DNA of 37,260 nt from Deltaproteobacteria bacterium UBA5799 (lineage in GTDB: Bacteria; Desulfobacterota; GWC2-55-46). The stretch is taken from assembly GCA_002418185.1 (NCBI GenBank), contig DIDN01000054.1, positions 1-37,260 of the forward strand, read 5' to 3'. Position numbers and translations under genes: made by a program. The notes beneath the pieces are model-generated. The model had not been told where the DNA came from and did not search any database. It saw only the letters and a program-made list of their open reading frames with translations. Positions 23,364 through 31,340 of the stretch are shown piece by piece (position 1 is the stretch's first letter; the number at the start of each line of letters is the position of its first letter).

Positions 23364-23567
23364 TCAGCCTTTTCGCACCTTCCGGGAGCCGAATGCTATG
23401 AGGGCCGCGCCTGCTGCGGCCATGAGGATGTAGAAGGGGTCGAGTGGCGAGGCGGCCCTTGTGCTGAGGAGGATATTCAGGATGCCGAGCGAGACGAGGG
23501 CCGCACCGAGGAACCTGGGCGCGGCCCCTTTTTTGATTCTACCGGTGTGTCCGTTACGCACTGTCAT
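23364..23567 (-). CDS. Small two-span membrane protein
   Basis: A 67-residue protein with a basic N-terminus (MTVRNGHTGRIKKGAAPR), two hydrophobic segments (FLGAALVSLGILNILLS and FYILMAAAGAALIAFGS) and a basic end (RKVRKG), so both ends are probably cytoplasmic. It overlaps the radical SAM gene by ATGA and is the last gene of a three-gene coupled operon. No family is recognised. The coupling and composition support a real gene. Confidence 0.65.
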   Translation of the reverse strand: MTVRNGHTGRIKKGAAPRFLGAALVSLGILNILLSTRAASPLDPFYILMAAAGAALIAFGSRKVRKG

Positions 23568-24775
23568 CTCCCTGCCTTTTCCCGGAGTTCTTTCATAAGC
23601 GCAGGGGTTATTTCCCGTATACCTTTATGCGAGGCGTATCGTTCGAGCCCTTTTCTTATCATGGGCCTTATGAATGCCGGGACGTTTTTGAGCCTTTCCT
23701 CGGCCTCGGCGCTCCATGAGGGAGCGACTCGGGTTTCTTTTTTCGTCCCCTTCGGCTCGTGCAGGCACCAGGGGTCTTCTGCCATGAGGTCTCCGGCGGA
23801 GGCGAGCGCCCTTGCCCTGCACCCGCCGCAGGATTCCGAGTATTCGCATTCCGCGCACCTGCCCTTGTAAGCGGGGTTCCTCAGCGATTCGAACTCGCGG
23901 CCTTTCTCCCATATCTCCGAGAGAGGCTTGTCCTTGAGGCTCGGCGAACCGTCGCGTACCGGTATATAGGGGCATGGGGTTACGAAACCCTCCGGTGAAA
24001 TCCTCAGATACCCCCTTCCGGCTATGCAGCCGCTTGTCGAGCCCTTAAGGAGCGCGCTCTCCGGGTCGGATTCCCCGGCCACCCGCATAAGGTGCGGGGC
24101 GCACCGCGCCCTGACCATTATCCTCCCCCTGTATTCCTCCTCTTTAAGGGCTATGGATTTCAGCGCGGACTCGTACTCCTCCGGCGTCAAATCGGTCGCC
24201 TTCTGGCCGCGCCCGGTGCAGACGAGGAAGAAGTAGTTGACGGCCTTAGCCCCGGTGCTTTCGGCATATTCCATGAAGGCGGGAAGCTCTTTCAGGTTCT
24301 CCCTCGTGACGGTGAACTGGAGCTGGAATGGGACGGCAGACCCTGACAATGCCTCTATGCCATTTATGGTCCTTGCCCACGCGCCTGCGACCCCGCGGAT
24401 GCGGTCGTGTATCTCAGGCGCAAGCGAATCGAGGCTTACCCCGATGCCCTGCACGCCTGAACCGACGAGACGCTTTATAGTCTCGTCGGTAAGGAGCGTC
24501 CCGTTCGTGCCGATTACAGGCGAAAGCCCCAGTTTCGATGCGCGGCTTGCAAGCCGGAATATGTCTTCTCTAAGGAGCGGCTCGCCTCCGGTCAGGACGA
24601 GCATGCAGCCCGGAGAGAGGCTTCCTATCTGGCCGATATATGAGAGGGCTTCATCGGTAGATATGGCGTCCGGCCCGGAGAGATCGCAGGCGTCGAGGTA
24701 GCAGTGGCCGCAAAGCAGGTTGCATCTTTTGGTCACGTTCCAGGAGACGAGGAAGGGGGGCGCGGTCACGCTCAT
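23564..24775 (-). CDS. Radical SAM/SPASM protein with C-terminal PCP-reductase-like domain
   Basis: The start is the ATG at 24775, overlapping the upstream stop (ATGA), giving 403 residues; the longer upstream frame is shadow. The radical SAM cluster motif is CNLLCGHC (Cys18, Cys22, Cys25), followed by LTGGEPLL and NGTLLTD. A SPASM-type cysteine set (CAECEYSESCGGCRARA, then a cysteine in DPWCLHEP) would hold auxiliary iron-sulfur clusters. General likeness is to AhbC/AhbD/NirJ-type haem-pathway enzymes, but the substrate is not fixed. The last ~50 residues (WSAEAEERLKNVPAFIRPMI, then EITPALMKELREK) form a helical domain like the C-terminus of protochlorophyllide reductase subunits (PCP_red), shared with the preceding gene product. 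Confidence 0.85.
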   Translation of the reverse strand: MSVTAPPFLVSWNVTKRCNLLCGHCYLDACDLSGPDAISTDEALSYIGQIGSLSPGCMLVLTGGEPLLREDIFRLASRASKLGLSPVIGTNGTLLTDETIKRLVGSGVQGIGVSLDSLAPEIHDRIRGVAGAWARTINGIEALSGSAVPFQLQFTVTRENLKELPAFMEYAESTGAKAVNYFFLVCTGRGQKATDLTPEEYESALKSIALKEEEYRGRIMVRARCAPHLMRVAGESDPESALLKGSTSGCIAGRGYLRISPEGFVTPCPYIPVRDGSPSLKDKPLSEIWEKGREFESLRNPAYKGRCAECEYSESCGGCRARALASAGDLMAEDPWCLHEPKGTKKETRVAPSWSAEAEERLKNVPAFIRPMIRKGLERYASHKGIREITPALMKELREKAGR

Positions 24776-25947
24776 GGCCCGATATTCTTTCTGACCTTCC
24801 GCATGAACTCGGGGGTTATTTCCCTTACGCCCTCGTTCCTTGCGGCCTCCTCGACAAGGCCCTTTACGATGCCGCTTGCGAATTTCGGTATGCGGGAGAG
24901 CACGCCGAGCGCTTCTTCGGTCCATGCCGGGGCGTCTTTCCGGGCGGTTGGCTCTGGTGCGAACTCTTTCGCCGAGACGAGCACATGGCAGGGGACCTGC
25001 CTCAGGCAGTTCTCTGTGGTAGAGCCTATGTCCAGGCCCTCGGTTGCGTGCGCGCCTGTCCTGCCGAGCGCGAGCAGGAAGGGACGCGTCTTACTGGCGT
25101 GCTTGATTATCTCGTCCGAGGCCTTGCCCGAAAGCAGGGTGGTTTTTATTTTTTTCCCTCTTGAGGCCGCTATCCTGCCGGCGGCCTCAAGGTGGCCCCT
25201 GTAGATGCGGGCCAGGCCCTTGTCTATTATCTCGTCATGGAGCCTTTCCTGCTCGGCGAACCTGAAGAGGCGGCCGGCTTCTTCCGTCAGGACGCCCGCG
25301 ATGGAACGGAAAGCCGTCTGGTGGAACATGGGGTCAAAGGCGCTTACGGCCTCGACCTCGAAGCCGAATACGTCGGCGAGTTCCAGCGCCGCAAGGAGGC
25401 CGCCGAACGAGGCAGGGCTGCCGTCCACGGCGGCCATTATGCCGCGTCCGGTCTCGAATCTCTCCTGGGAAACGAGTACGTCTTTACGGACCCTCCTGAC
25501 GACCCTTTCGGCAACGCTCCCGATGCTGCTCGTGCCGGTCCTCCCGAGCCCAAGAAGGCCCAGGACCACGAGGTCGTAGTCCGTTTCAACGGCTTCCCTT
25601 ACTATCTCCTCGAAGTTCTTCCCTTCCCTGCTCACCCCTCCGGCGTCGAGGCCCGAGCATCCGGCCCTGGCCTGGAAAACGGCCGTGTACGAGTCGGATA
25701 TGATCCTGAGGCCCCTGGTTATGAGGGTGTCGTGGACCTCGCGCGTGTTCTTGAGCGAGGCCTCGTTTCTGTAGGCTTCGGGCAGCCCGTCTTCCATCTC
25801 GATGAACCGGGAATTGTGGAGCCTTGCCGCGTACACGTGGCACCCCGTGAGGCGGGCTTCCGATGAGCGCGCAATGGCGACCGCGAGGTCGGCCCCCGCG
25901 TTCGAGTGGTCGGAATTATCAAGGCAGACGAGTATATTACGATACAT
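24772..25947 (-). CDS. Tandem universal stress protein with C-terminal PCP-reductase-like domain
   Basis: A 391-residue protein. Two UspA domains lie in tandem (about 1-160 and 165-330). Each has the nucleotide-binding G-x2-G-x9-G-S/T pattern, in LGLLGLGRTGTSSIGSVAERVV and LALGRTGAHATEGLDIGSTTENC, so ATP binding is likely. A linker leads to a final helical domain (WTEEALGVLSRIPKFASGIV, then REITPEFMRKVRKN) that matches the C-terminus of the next gene product and the PCP_red family. Usp proteins act in stress and energy-limitation responses. The -10 box TAAAAT lies only eight bases from the ATG, which suggests a near-leaderless mRNA. It is first in the operon. Confidence 0.87.
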   Translation of the reverse strand: MYRNILVCLDNSDHSNAGADLAVAIARSSEARLTGCHVYAARLHNSRFIEMEDGLPEAYRNEASLKNTREVHDTLITRGLRIISDSYTAVFQARAGCSGLDAGGVSREGKNFEEIVREAVETDYDLVVLGLLGLGRTGTSSIGSVAERVVRRVRKDVLVSQERFETGRGIMAAVDGSPASFGGLLAALELADVFGFEVEAVSAFDPMFHQTAFRSIAGVLTEEAGRLFRFAEQERLHDEIIDKGLARIYRGHLEAAGRIAASRGKKIKTTLLSGKASDEIIKHASKTRPFLLALGRTGAHATEGLDIGSTTENCLRQVPCHVLVSAKEFAPEPTARKDAPAWTEEALGVLSRIPKFASGIVKGLVEEAARNEGVREITPEFMRKVRKNIGP

Positions 25948-25955
25948 ACGCCGAT

Positions 25956-25984
25956 ATTTTATCCCAACCGCGCTCAGGTGAAAA
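25956..25984 (-). promoter_or_regulatory. Promoter of the Usp-radical SAM operon
   Basis: On the minus strand: TTTTCA (25984-25979), a 17-base spacer, and TAAAAT (25961-25956), then eight bases to the ATG at 25947. The mRNA would begin within about two bases of the start codon. The remaining 218 bases to the carbonic anhydrase stop (25985-26202) hold nothing I can support. Confidence 0.45.
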
Positions 25985-26202
25985 GGGTTTTCGATTCCCT
26001 GCCGCTACGGAGAGGCGCCAGGCGGCATGTTATCGGTATATGGACGGGAGACAGACGCTATGACGCGCCTTTACGGGAATAATAAGGCTTGAGTGTAACC
26101 AGGGGGTAGAAAGGAGGAAAAACATAACGTGCGAGGGGGCGGCAGGGGCCGTCCCGTGAGGACGATGCACAGCCCGTCAAGGTCGCAAGGAGCATTGGTG
26201 CA

Positions 26203-26886
26203 TCAGAGCATATCCTTGCATTCCTCCTCGCCGGAGCACGGCGAGCCGTATTCCTCGCACTTGCACTCGATCCTTTCATAGGAGCCGGTTTCGGCATTGT
26301 AGGCATGGACAGCCCCGGCCCCTATCTCGTAGTACCACCCGTGGAGCCTGAGCTTCTCTTCCTTGACGGCCTGTGCGACGAGGGGATAGGTCTTCAGGTT
26401 TTCGAGCTGCTGGATTATGTGCTTCTTGGCCGTCATCTCCATCTTCGAGGCGTACGAGGGGTCGTGGTTGTGCTTGAGGACGAAGTCCTTTACGCCCGAG
26501 GCGGTCTTGATCCATTCCTGCAGGTTGTCCATGCAGGCGAGGTCCTTCTGGTCGCACCAGAGGGCGTTCAGTGCCCCGCAGTCGGAATGGCCGCAGACGA
26601 CAACGTCGGTTATCTGGAGCTTGACGAGGGCGAACTCCACGGCTGCCGCGGTGCAGGTCTTTTTCGTCGCGCCGTCGTTCGGAGGGACCATGTTGCCGAC
26701 GTTCTTGATGACAAAGAGGTCGCCGGGCTTGCTCTGCGTCAGGAGGTTCGGGTCCACGCGCGCGTCCGAGCACGCGATGAAGAGGATGTCCGGGGACTGC
26801 CCCTTGCCGATCTTCTTAAAGAGCTCCTGCTCCTGCTTGTAGAAGGTCTGCTGAAACTTGCGGATGCCTTTGTAGAGCCTGTCCAT
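26203..26886 (-). CDS. Beta-class carbonic anhydrase with cysteine-rich tail
   Basis: The enzyme interconverts CO2 and bicarbonate. The start at 26886 (MDRLYKGIRKF) has GGGGAGGT upstream; the longer frame lacks family-like sequence. The zinc ligands are visible: Cys39 in the CSDAR motif (with the Asp41-Arg43 dyad), His100 and Cys103 in GHSDCGAL. The 227-residue length is usual. The last 20 residues carry five cysteines (CKCEEYGSPCSGEEECKDML), which is unusual and could bind metal or form disulfides. It is the third gene after fabI and the endonuclease Q gene, 67 bases downstream of the latter. It may supply bicarbonate for lipid or carbon metabolism. Confidence 0.93.
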   Translation of the reverse strand: MDRLYKGIRKFQQTFYKQEQELFKKIGKGQSPDILFIACSDARVDPNLLTQSKPGDLFVIKNVGNMVPPNDGATKKTCTAAAVEFALVKLQITDVVVCGHSDCGALNALWCDQKDLACMDNLQEWIKTASGVKDFVLKHNHDPSYASKMEMTAKKHIIQQLENLKTYPLVAQAVKEEKLRLHGWYYEIGAGAVHAYNAETGSYERIECKCEEYGSPCSGEEECKDML

Positions 26887-26953
26887 GGGTACCTCCCCGC
26901 TTGGATTTGAGCGCAGGGCTCTCTGCCGGCCCTTTTTCGACGCGCTATCGTTA

Positions 26954-28204
26954 TCAGAAGAGAGACGGATGCGCTGCCGCGTCCCTCTCTTCCGCGGCCT
27001 CGTGGCCGAAGATGCTGATGCGCCCGAACTCCCCATCGAAGCCGGGGGTTATTGACAGCTCGCCTTCCCTGACCTTTATTATTGCGGAGGCGACCCTTTC
27101 TCCTGCCGCGTCCCGTATCTCGCTTTCTTCCATGTCCAGGAGGTAGCTGAACTCCGGCGCGAGCGAGGTCAACCTCCTGTACTCGCGCTCCACCTTCCGG
27201 CTCCCGACGCCTACCCCCATGGCCTCGGACAGGACCTCGACGAGGGGCACGAGGCGCCTTGCCGGAATGGCGTTTGCAGGCCGGGCTCCGTCGGGCCTGT
27301 CGGCAAGCTCCTCGACCCTGGAGAGCACCCCTACCGTGAGGGGCTTTCCGCACGAGGGGCAGACGCCTGAAAGGGCCTTTGTCTCGGCGGGCGAGAGCCT
27401 TACCCCGCACGCCCTGTGCCCGTCCGAGTGGTATTTGCCCTCCTCCGGAAAGAACTCGACCGTAAAGAGGAACCTTGACCTGTCCTTTTTTATAAGTATG
27501 TCCCGTATTTCGAAATAGTCCATATCACAGTCGAAGACGTTAGCCTCCCTGCCGAGCTTGGAAGGGGAGTGGGCGTCCGAGTTGGATATAAGGACGACGT
27601 CGTCGAGGGCGGATACCCTCCAGTTCATCTCCGGGTCTGAGGAGAGCCCGGTCTCTATTGCGTGTATGTGCCTTGAATGCTCCCCGAAGCACTCCTCTAT
27701 GGAATCGAAGCCTGATTTCGAGCCGAAGATGGAGAACCAGGGCGTCCACGCGTGCGCCGGGACGAGCATCGCCTCGGGAGAGGCGTCAAGGACTATCTTC
27801 AGGAGGTCCCTTGCGGAGAAACCGAATATCGGCCTCCCGTCGGAGCTTACATTCCCGAGGGACCTGAGCGCGGCGTTCATCTTCCGGGCAGCTTCCAGGC
27901 TCGGAGAGAATATCAGGCTGTGGACCTTCCTGGTCCTGCCGCCCTGCGAGAAGATGTTCGAGACCTCTGCCGTGAGCATGAAACGGACCGGGTTCTCGCT
28001 CGACCTGAGCGCGAAAAGCCCGTTTCCCGCCGGTTCGAGCTTCTCCTCTATGGAGGCGAAGTGGGCCGGGTGGGTGAAGTCGCCCGTGCCTACGAGCCCT
28101 ATACCCTTGAGCCTGGCCCAGGACGCGACTGATTCGAGGGTCATGTCCCTGCTCGTGGCCCTCGAATACTTGCTGTGTATGTGGAGGTCGGCTATTATCC
28201 TCAT
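26954..28204 (-). CDS. Endonuclease Q-family PHP-domain DNA repair nuclease
   Basis: EndoQ enzymes nick DNA 5' of deaminated bases such as uracil and hypoxanthine. The 416-residue protein begins with a PHP metal site (ADLHIHSKYSRATSRDM), with further ligands in GTGDFTHP, VPAHAWTPWFSIFGSKSGFD, HAIETGLSSDP and ISNSDAHSP. A zinc-finger-like region follows (HRACGVRLS, then GVCPSCGKPLTVGVLSRVEELADR), as in archaeal EndoQ (about 420 residues). The family is best known from Archaea and scattered bacteria. GGAAAAG precedes the ATG. It follows fabI by 42 bases on the same strand. Confidence 0.9.
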   Translation of the reverse strand: MRIIADLHIHSKYSRATSRDMTLESVASWARLKGIGLVGTGDFTHPAHFASIEEKLEPAGNGLFALRSSENPVRFMLTAEVSNIFSQGGRTRKVHSLIFSPSLEAARKMNAALRSLGNVSSDGRPIFGFSARDLLKIVLDASPEAMLVPAHAWTPWFSIFGSKSGFDSIEECFGEHSRHIHAIETGLSSDPEMNWRVSALDDVVLISNSDAHSPSKLGREANVFDCDMDYFEIRDILIKKDRSRFLFTVEFFPEEGKYHSDGHRACGVRLSPAETKALSGVCPSCGKPLTVGVLSRVEELADRPDGARPANAIPARRLVPLVEVLSEAMGVGVGSRKVEREYRRLTSLAPEFSYLLDMEESEIRDAAGERVASAIIKVREGELSITPGFDGEFGRISIFGHEAAEERDAAAHPSLF

Positions 28205-28246
28205 GGACTTTTCCGGTCGGTTCCGGCCTCACGGCCTACTTAGGCC

Positions 28247-29017
28247 CTAAATCCCCATTATGCTGTACCCCGAGTCCACGTGGACTATCTCGCCGGTAAC
28301 GCCGCTCGACAGGTCCGACAGGAGGTACAGGGCCGTGCCAGCCACATCCGATTGAGTGACGTTCCGCCTCATCGGGGCCCTGGCCTCTACGACGTCGAGT
28401 ATCTGCTTGAAACCAGATATGCCGGCTGCGGCAAGGGTCTTTATGGGCCCCGCGGAGATGGTGTTCACCCTTATGCCGCGCGGCCCGAGGTCGGCGGCAA
28501 GGTAGCGGGAGCTTGCTTCGAGCGCCGCCTTGGCAACGCCCATTACGTTATAGTTTGAGACCACCTTCTCGCTCCCGTAGTAGCTGAGGCTCACGATAGA
28601 CCCCGGCCTCCCCTCCATAAGGGGGGCGGCGGCCCTGGCGAGCGCGACCAGCGAGAAGGCGCTTACGTCGAGTGCGAGCCTGAACCCGTCCCGCGAAGTC
28701 GAGAGGAACTCGCCCTTCAATTCCTCCTTTTTGGCGAAGGCGACAGAATGGACAAGGGCGTCGAGCCCGCCCCATTTGCTCCTCAATGCCTGGAAGACGG
28801 ACGCTATCTGCCCGTCGTCGGTTACGTCGCACGGGAGTATGAGTTTCGAGCCGAGCGATTCGGCTAGCGGCCTGACCCTCGACTCGAGCGCCTCGCCGGC
28901 ATACGTGAACGCGAGGTCCATCCCCTCCCTCTTGAGGGCCTCGGCTATGGCCCAGGCGATGCTCCTGTCGTTGGCGACCCCGAAGATGATGCCTTTCCTG
29001 CCGTCGAGCAAACCCAT
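28247..29017 (-). CDS. fabI: Enoyl-[acyl-carrier-protein] reductase FabI
   Basis: FabI carries out the last reduction of each fatty-acid elongation cycle with NAD(P)H. The start at 29017 gives 256 residues, the normal size; an upstream in-frame ATG at 29098 adds 27 atypical residues. The N-terminal GVANDRSIAWAIAEAL is the FabI nucleotide-binding signature. Tyr146, Tyr156 and Lys163 (SYYGSEKVVSNYNVMGVAKAA in part) occupy the same positions as in E. coli FabI, as does the Ala/Gly-rich triclosan loop. SAGPIKTLAA also matches the family. A GGGGGTGG stretch precedes the ATG. It heads the fabI-endonuclease Q-carbonic anhydrase group. Confidence 0.96.
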   Translation of the reverse strand: MGLLDGRKGIIFGVANDRSIAWAIAEALKREGMDLAFTYAGEALESRVRPLAESLGSKLILPCDVTDDGQIASVFQALRSKWGGLDALVHSVAFAKKEELKGEFLSTSRDGFRLALDVSAFSLVALARAAAPLMEGRPGSIVSLSYYGSEKVVSNYNVMGVAKAALEASSRYLAADLGPRGIRVNTISAGPIKTLAAAGISGFKQILDVVEARAPMRRNVTQSDVAGTALYLLSDLSSGVTGEIVHVDSGYSIMGI

Positions 29018-29128
29018 ATGAACCACCCCCCTGGAAATGGTAGACCCGCCGCAAACCGGGGTTAATCGGCTTGTAGAAGCAGCATTACTTCTTACCATTA
29101 AACCGCGCGCCCTTTCAACAGTTTTCGT

Positions 29129-29157
29129 TTGCCCGGAAAAGGCAATTGCGATAGACT
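29129..29157 (+). promoter_or_regulatory. Weak sigma70-type promoter for the rubrerythrin-like gene
   Basis: TTGCCC (29129-29134), 17 bases, TAGACT (29152-29157). The transcript would start about 25 bases before the ATG at 29188. Both boxes are imperfect. Confidence 0.35.
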
Positions 29158-29187
29158 CATAACAGAGCGCCCAAGGAGGTACCTCCC

Positions 29188-29679
29188 ATGTTCGAGCATA
29201 TAGAGGAAAAGGAAGCGGTAAAGACCGCCGCCCTGATAGAGGTAAACGGCTACATGTTCTACAAGCTGCTCGCCGAGAAGACCGCGAACAGGGAGGCGAA
29301 GGCGGTATTGAAAAAACTCGCCGACGACGAGAAGAGGCACCTCAAGATAATCGAGACGAAGTTCTTCCCGGAGGCCGGGTTCAGGGACCAGGTAACCGAG
29401 GAGGAGATAGAGATAGAGGACAATATCGAGAAGGAGGGCAGGGCCGATATGTTCACCAGGCGCATAAACGTGGACGAACTGGTGCGCTCGCTCGACGACC
29501 CGAGGAAGGCCCTCCTTTTGGCGCTGGAGACCGAAAAACACTCGGTCCGTTATTTCGAAAGCCTTGCGGCCTTCTCCGAGACCGACGAGGGCAAGCGCAT
29601 CTACAATGAGCTGGCGGACGAGGAGAAGGCCCACGTGAGCCAGATAGAGGCCATGCTCGCGGACGGGCCCGGCTATTGA
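29188..29679 (+). CDS. Rubrerythrin-like diiron (ferritin-superfamily) protein
   Basis: A 163-residue four-helix-bundle protein without a rubredoxin domain. The paired iron-ligand motifs are visible: Glu in ALIEVNGYMFY with ExxH in DDEKRHLKI, and Glu in ALETEKHSVRYF with ExxH in DEEKAHVSQ. Family members reduce peroxide or handle iron in anaerobes. AAGGAGGT lies eight bases before the ATG. It diverges from fabI. A weak hairpin follows the stop codon. Confidence 0.88.
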   Translation: MFEHIEEKEAVKTAALIEVNGYMFYKLLAEKTANREAKAVLKKLADDEKRHLKIIETKFFPEAGFRDQVTEEEIEIEDNIEKEGRADMFTRRINVDELVRSLDDPRKALLLALETEKHSVRYFESLAAFSETDEGKRIYNELADEEKAHVSQIEAMLADGPGY

Positions 29680-29694
29680 ACCAAGCCCCTGCAT

Positions 29695-29716
29695 GCCGGG
29701 CCTGTTCGCGCCCGGC
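29695..29716 (+). terminator. Weak hairpin terminator after the rubrerythrin-like gene
   Basis: GCCGGGC, an eight-base loop, then GCCCGGC and CTTTCC. The stem is GC-rich but the T-run is short. Confidence 0.4.
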
Positions 29717-29787
29717 CTTTCCGTCAGCTCCGTATAATCAGCCGTTATCTTTCCGCGTGCGGGATGCCCGCTCAAAAAACCTTTTTC

Positions 29788-29796
29788 TGATATAAT
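29788..29796 (+). promoter_or_regulatory. Extended -10 promoter of galT, probably leaderless
   Basis: TGA-TATAAT, a consensus extended -10, with six bases (GCGTCC) before the ATG at 29803. Transcription starting seven bases after the -10 box would begin at the A of the start codon. No ribosome site is present. Confidence 0.6.
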
Positions 29797-29802
29797 GCGT
29801 CC

Positions 29803-30798
29803 ATGCCTGAGCTGAGGTTCAACGTCGTCACAAGGGAGTGGGTTATAATCGCGACCGAGCGCGCCAAGCGCCCGAAGGACTTCAGCAACAACAAGGAAAG
29901 GTCCCATCACCCGGAACGCCTGCCTTCCTGCCCCTTCTGCCCCGGAAACGAGCACAAGACCCCGGCCGAACGGTTCAGGGTCCCGGATGGGGACGCCTGG
30001 AAGATACGCGTGGTCGCGAACAAGTTCCCGGCCCTCAGCCCCGAGGGCGAGAAAAAGCGCCTGGGGAACGGCCTGCGGACCGCGGTCACCGGAGTCGGCG
30101 TCCACGAGGTGATAATAGAGACGCCGGTTCACAACCGGTACACTGCCCTGCAGGACGTAGCCGATATCGAAGACCTCATAAGGGTATACATGGCCCGCTT
30201 CGTGGAGGCGAACAGGGACCCGAGGGTAGAGCACGCCATCATATTCAAGAACCACGGGGAGGGGGCCGGCACGTCCCTGGACCACCCCCATTCCCAGCTC
30301 ATAGCCACCCCCGTCGTCCCGGTCCAGTTCAGGGACAGGGTGCAGGCGGCGATGCATTATTTCGACAACACGGGCGAGTGCCTCGTTTGCTCGCTCCTTG
30401 AAAAGGACATGCAGGACGGCACGAGAATAATATACGATACCCCGCATTTCCTCACTTTCATACCCTACGCGGCCCTTTCGCCGTTCCACACCTGGATATT
30501 CCCAAAGAGGCATTCGGCCTCGTTCAGCACCCTTACGGGGGAGGAGTCGAGGGACCTTGCCGCGCACCTTAAGAACATCCTCTCGAGGTTCCATTACGGG
30601 CTCTCGGACCCGGACTATAATTATGTGATAAGGTCCTCTCGGCCCAGGGACGCCGGGAACGAGTATTGCCACTGGTACATGAGCATAATCCCGAGACTTA
30701 CCACAGCCGCCGGGTTCGAGATGGGGAGCGGCATGTTCATAAACACGAGCCTGCCCGAAAGGAACGCCGAGTTCCTGAGGTCGGTCAGGCCTGAATAG
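29803..30798 (+). CDS. galT: Galactose-1-phosphate uridylyltransferase
   Basis: GalT swaps UMP between UDP-glucose and galactose-1-phosphate in the Leloir pathway; some homologues act on other sugar phosphates. The 331-residue protein has the histidine-triad active site HPHSQ (His161, His163), with His163 in the position of the UMP-carrying nucleophile. The N-terminal metal cysteines are SCPFCPGNE (Cys43, Cys46). FNVVTREWVIIATERAKRP at the start and NEYCHWYMSIIPRLT near the end are also typical. The mRNA is probably leaderless. A NUDIX gene follows 27 bases later. Confidence 0.92.
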   Translation: MPELRFNVVTREWVIIATERAKRPKDFSNNKERSHHPERLPSCPFCPGNEHKTPAERFRVPDGDAWKIRVVANKFPALSPEGEKKRLGNGLRTAVTGVGVHEVIIETPVHNRYTALQDVADIEDLIRVYMARFVEANRDPRVEHAIIFKNHGEGAGTSLDHPHSQLIATPVVPVQFRDRVQAAMHYFDNTGECLVCSLLEKDMQDGTRIIYDTPHFLTFIPYAALSPFHTWIFPKRHSASFSTLTGEESRDLAAHLKNILSRFHYGLSDPDYNYVIRSSRPRDAGNEYCHWYMSIIPRLTTAAGFEMGSGMFINTSLPERNAEFLRSVRPE

Positions 30799-30825
30799 GT
30801 GCCAACGGCGAGGAGGGGCGGCGTT

Positions 30826-31248
30826 ATGCCGGAGTACAAAAACCCGTTTCCCACGGTGGACGTGATAATCGAGACCGGGGGCGGCATAGTGCTTATCCAG
30901 AGGAAGAACCCTCCCGAGGGGTGGGCCCTGCCCGGCGGTTTCGTCGACTACGGCGAGTCGCTCGAGGACGCGGCAAAGAGGGAGGCTATGGAGGAGACCT
31001 CGCTCGATGTGACCCTTAAAAGGCAGCTCCACTCCTACTCGGACCCCGAGAGGGACCCGCGTAAGCACACTCTGTCTGTGGTATTCGTGGCCGAAGGCAC
31101 AGGGACGCTTGAGGCCCGGGACGACGCGAAGGGCGCGGGCGTATTTACGGAGGTGAACCTCCCCGGTCCGCTTGCATTCGACCACGCAAGGATACTGGCG
31201 GATTATTTCAGGTGGAAAAAGGAAGGGTGGAAGGCCTTCGAATATTGA
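30826..31248 (+). CDS. NUDIX hydrolase (ADP-ribose pyrophosphatase / nucleotide-sanitising type)
   Basis: The ATG at 30826 follows GAGGAGG and gives 140 residues; a GTG at 30799 is less likely. The NUDIX box is GGFVDYGESLEDAAKREAME followed by ETSLDV. It fits G-x5-E-x7-REUxEExGU except that the usual Gly near the end is Ser. NUDIX enzymes split nucleoside diphosphates linked to another moiety. VDVIIETGGGIVLIQRKNPPEGWALPGG is typical of the ADP-ribose/8-oxo-dGTP group, but the substrate cannot be fixed. The stop codon lies in the loop of a hairpin (31225-31260). Confidence 0.9.
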   Translation: MPEYKNPFPTVDVIIETGGGIVLIQRKNPPEGWALPGGFVDYGESLEDAAKREAMEETSLDVTLKRQLHSYSDPERDPRKHTLSVVFVAEGTGTLEARDDAKGAGVFTEVNLPGPLAFDHARILADYFRWKKEGWKAFEY

Positions 31249-31260
31249 GGCTTTCCACCC
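31225..31260 (+). terminator. 12-bp hairpin spanning the NUDIX stop codon
   Basis: GGGTGGAAGGCC (31225-31236) pairs with GGCTTTCCACCC (31249-31260), one G-U pair, with the TGA in the loop. No strong T-run follows, so termination is possible but not sure. Confidence 0.4.
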
Positions 31261-31340
31261 CTGAAGTGCCCCCACGGGTTTACGTGCAAACCAACATCCG
31301 GAACCCGATCTTTTTCACTCTTCTCTCCCTCACCCGAAAA

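Noticed and set aside
26029..26094. Short plus-strand frame of about 21 codons between the Usp and carbonic anhydrase genes
   Set aside because: No ribosome site, no promoter and no distinctive composition.
29098..31275. Very long minus-strand open frame (725 codons)
   Set aside because: It lies antisense to the rubrerythrin-like, galT and NUDIX genes, all of which show clear catalytic motifs. Its product has low-complexity Arg/Gly/Pro/Val composition typical of a GC-rich shadow frame.
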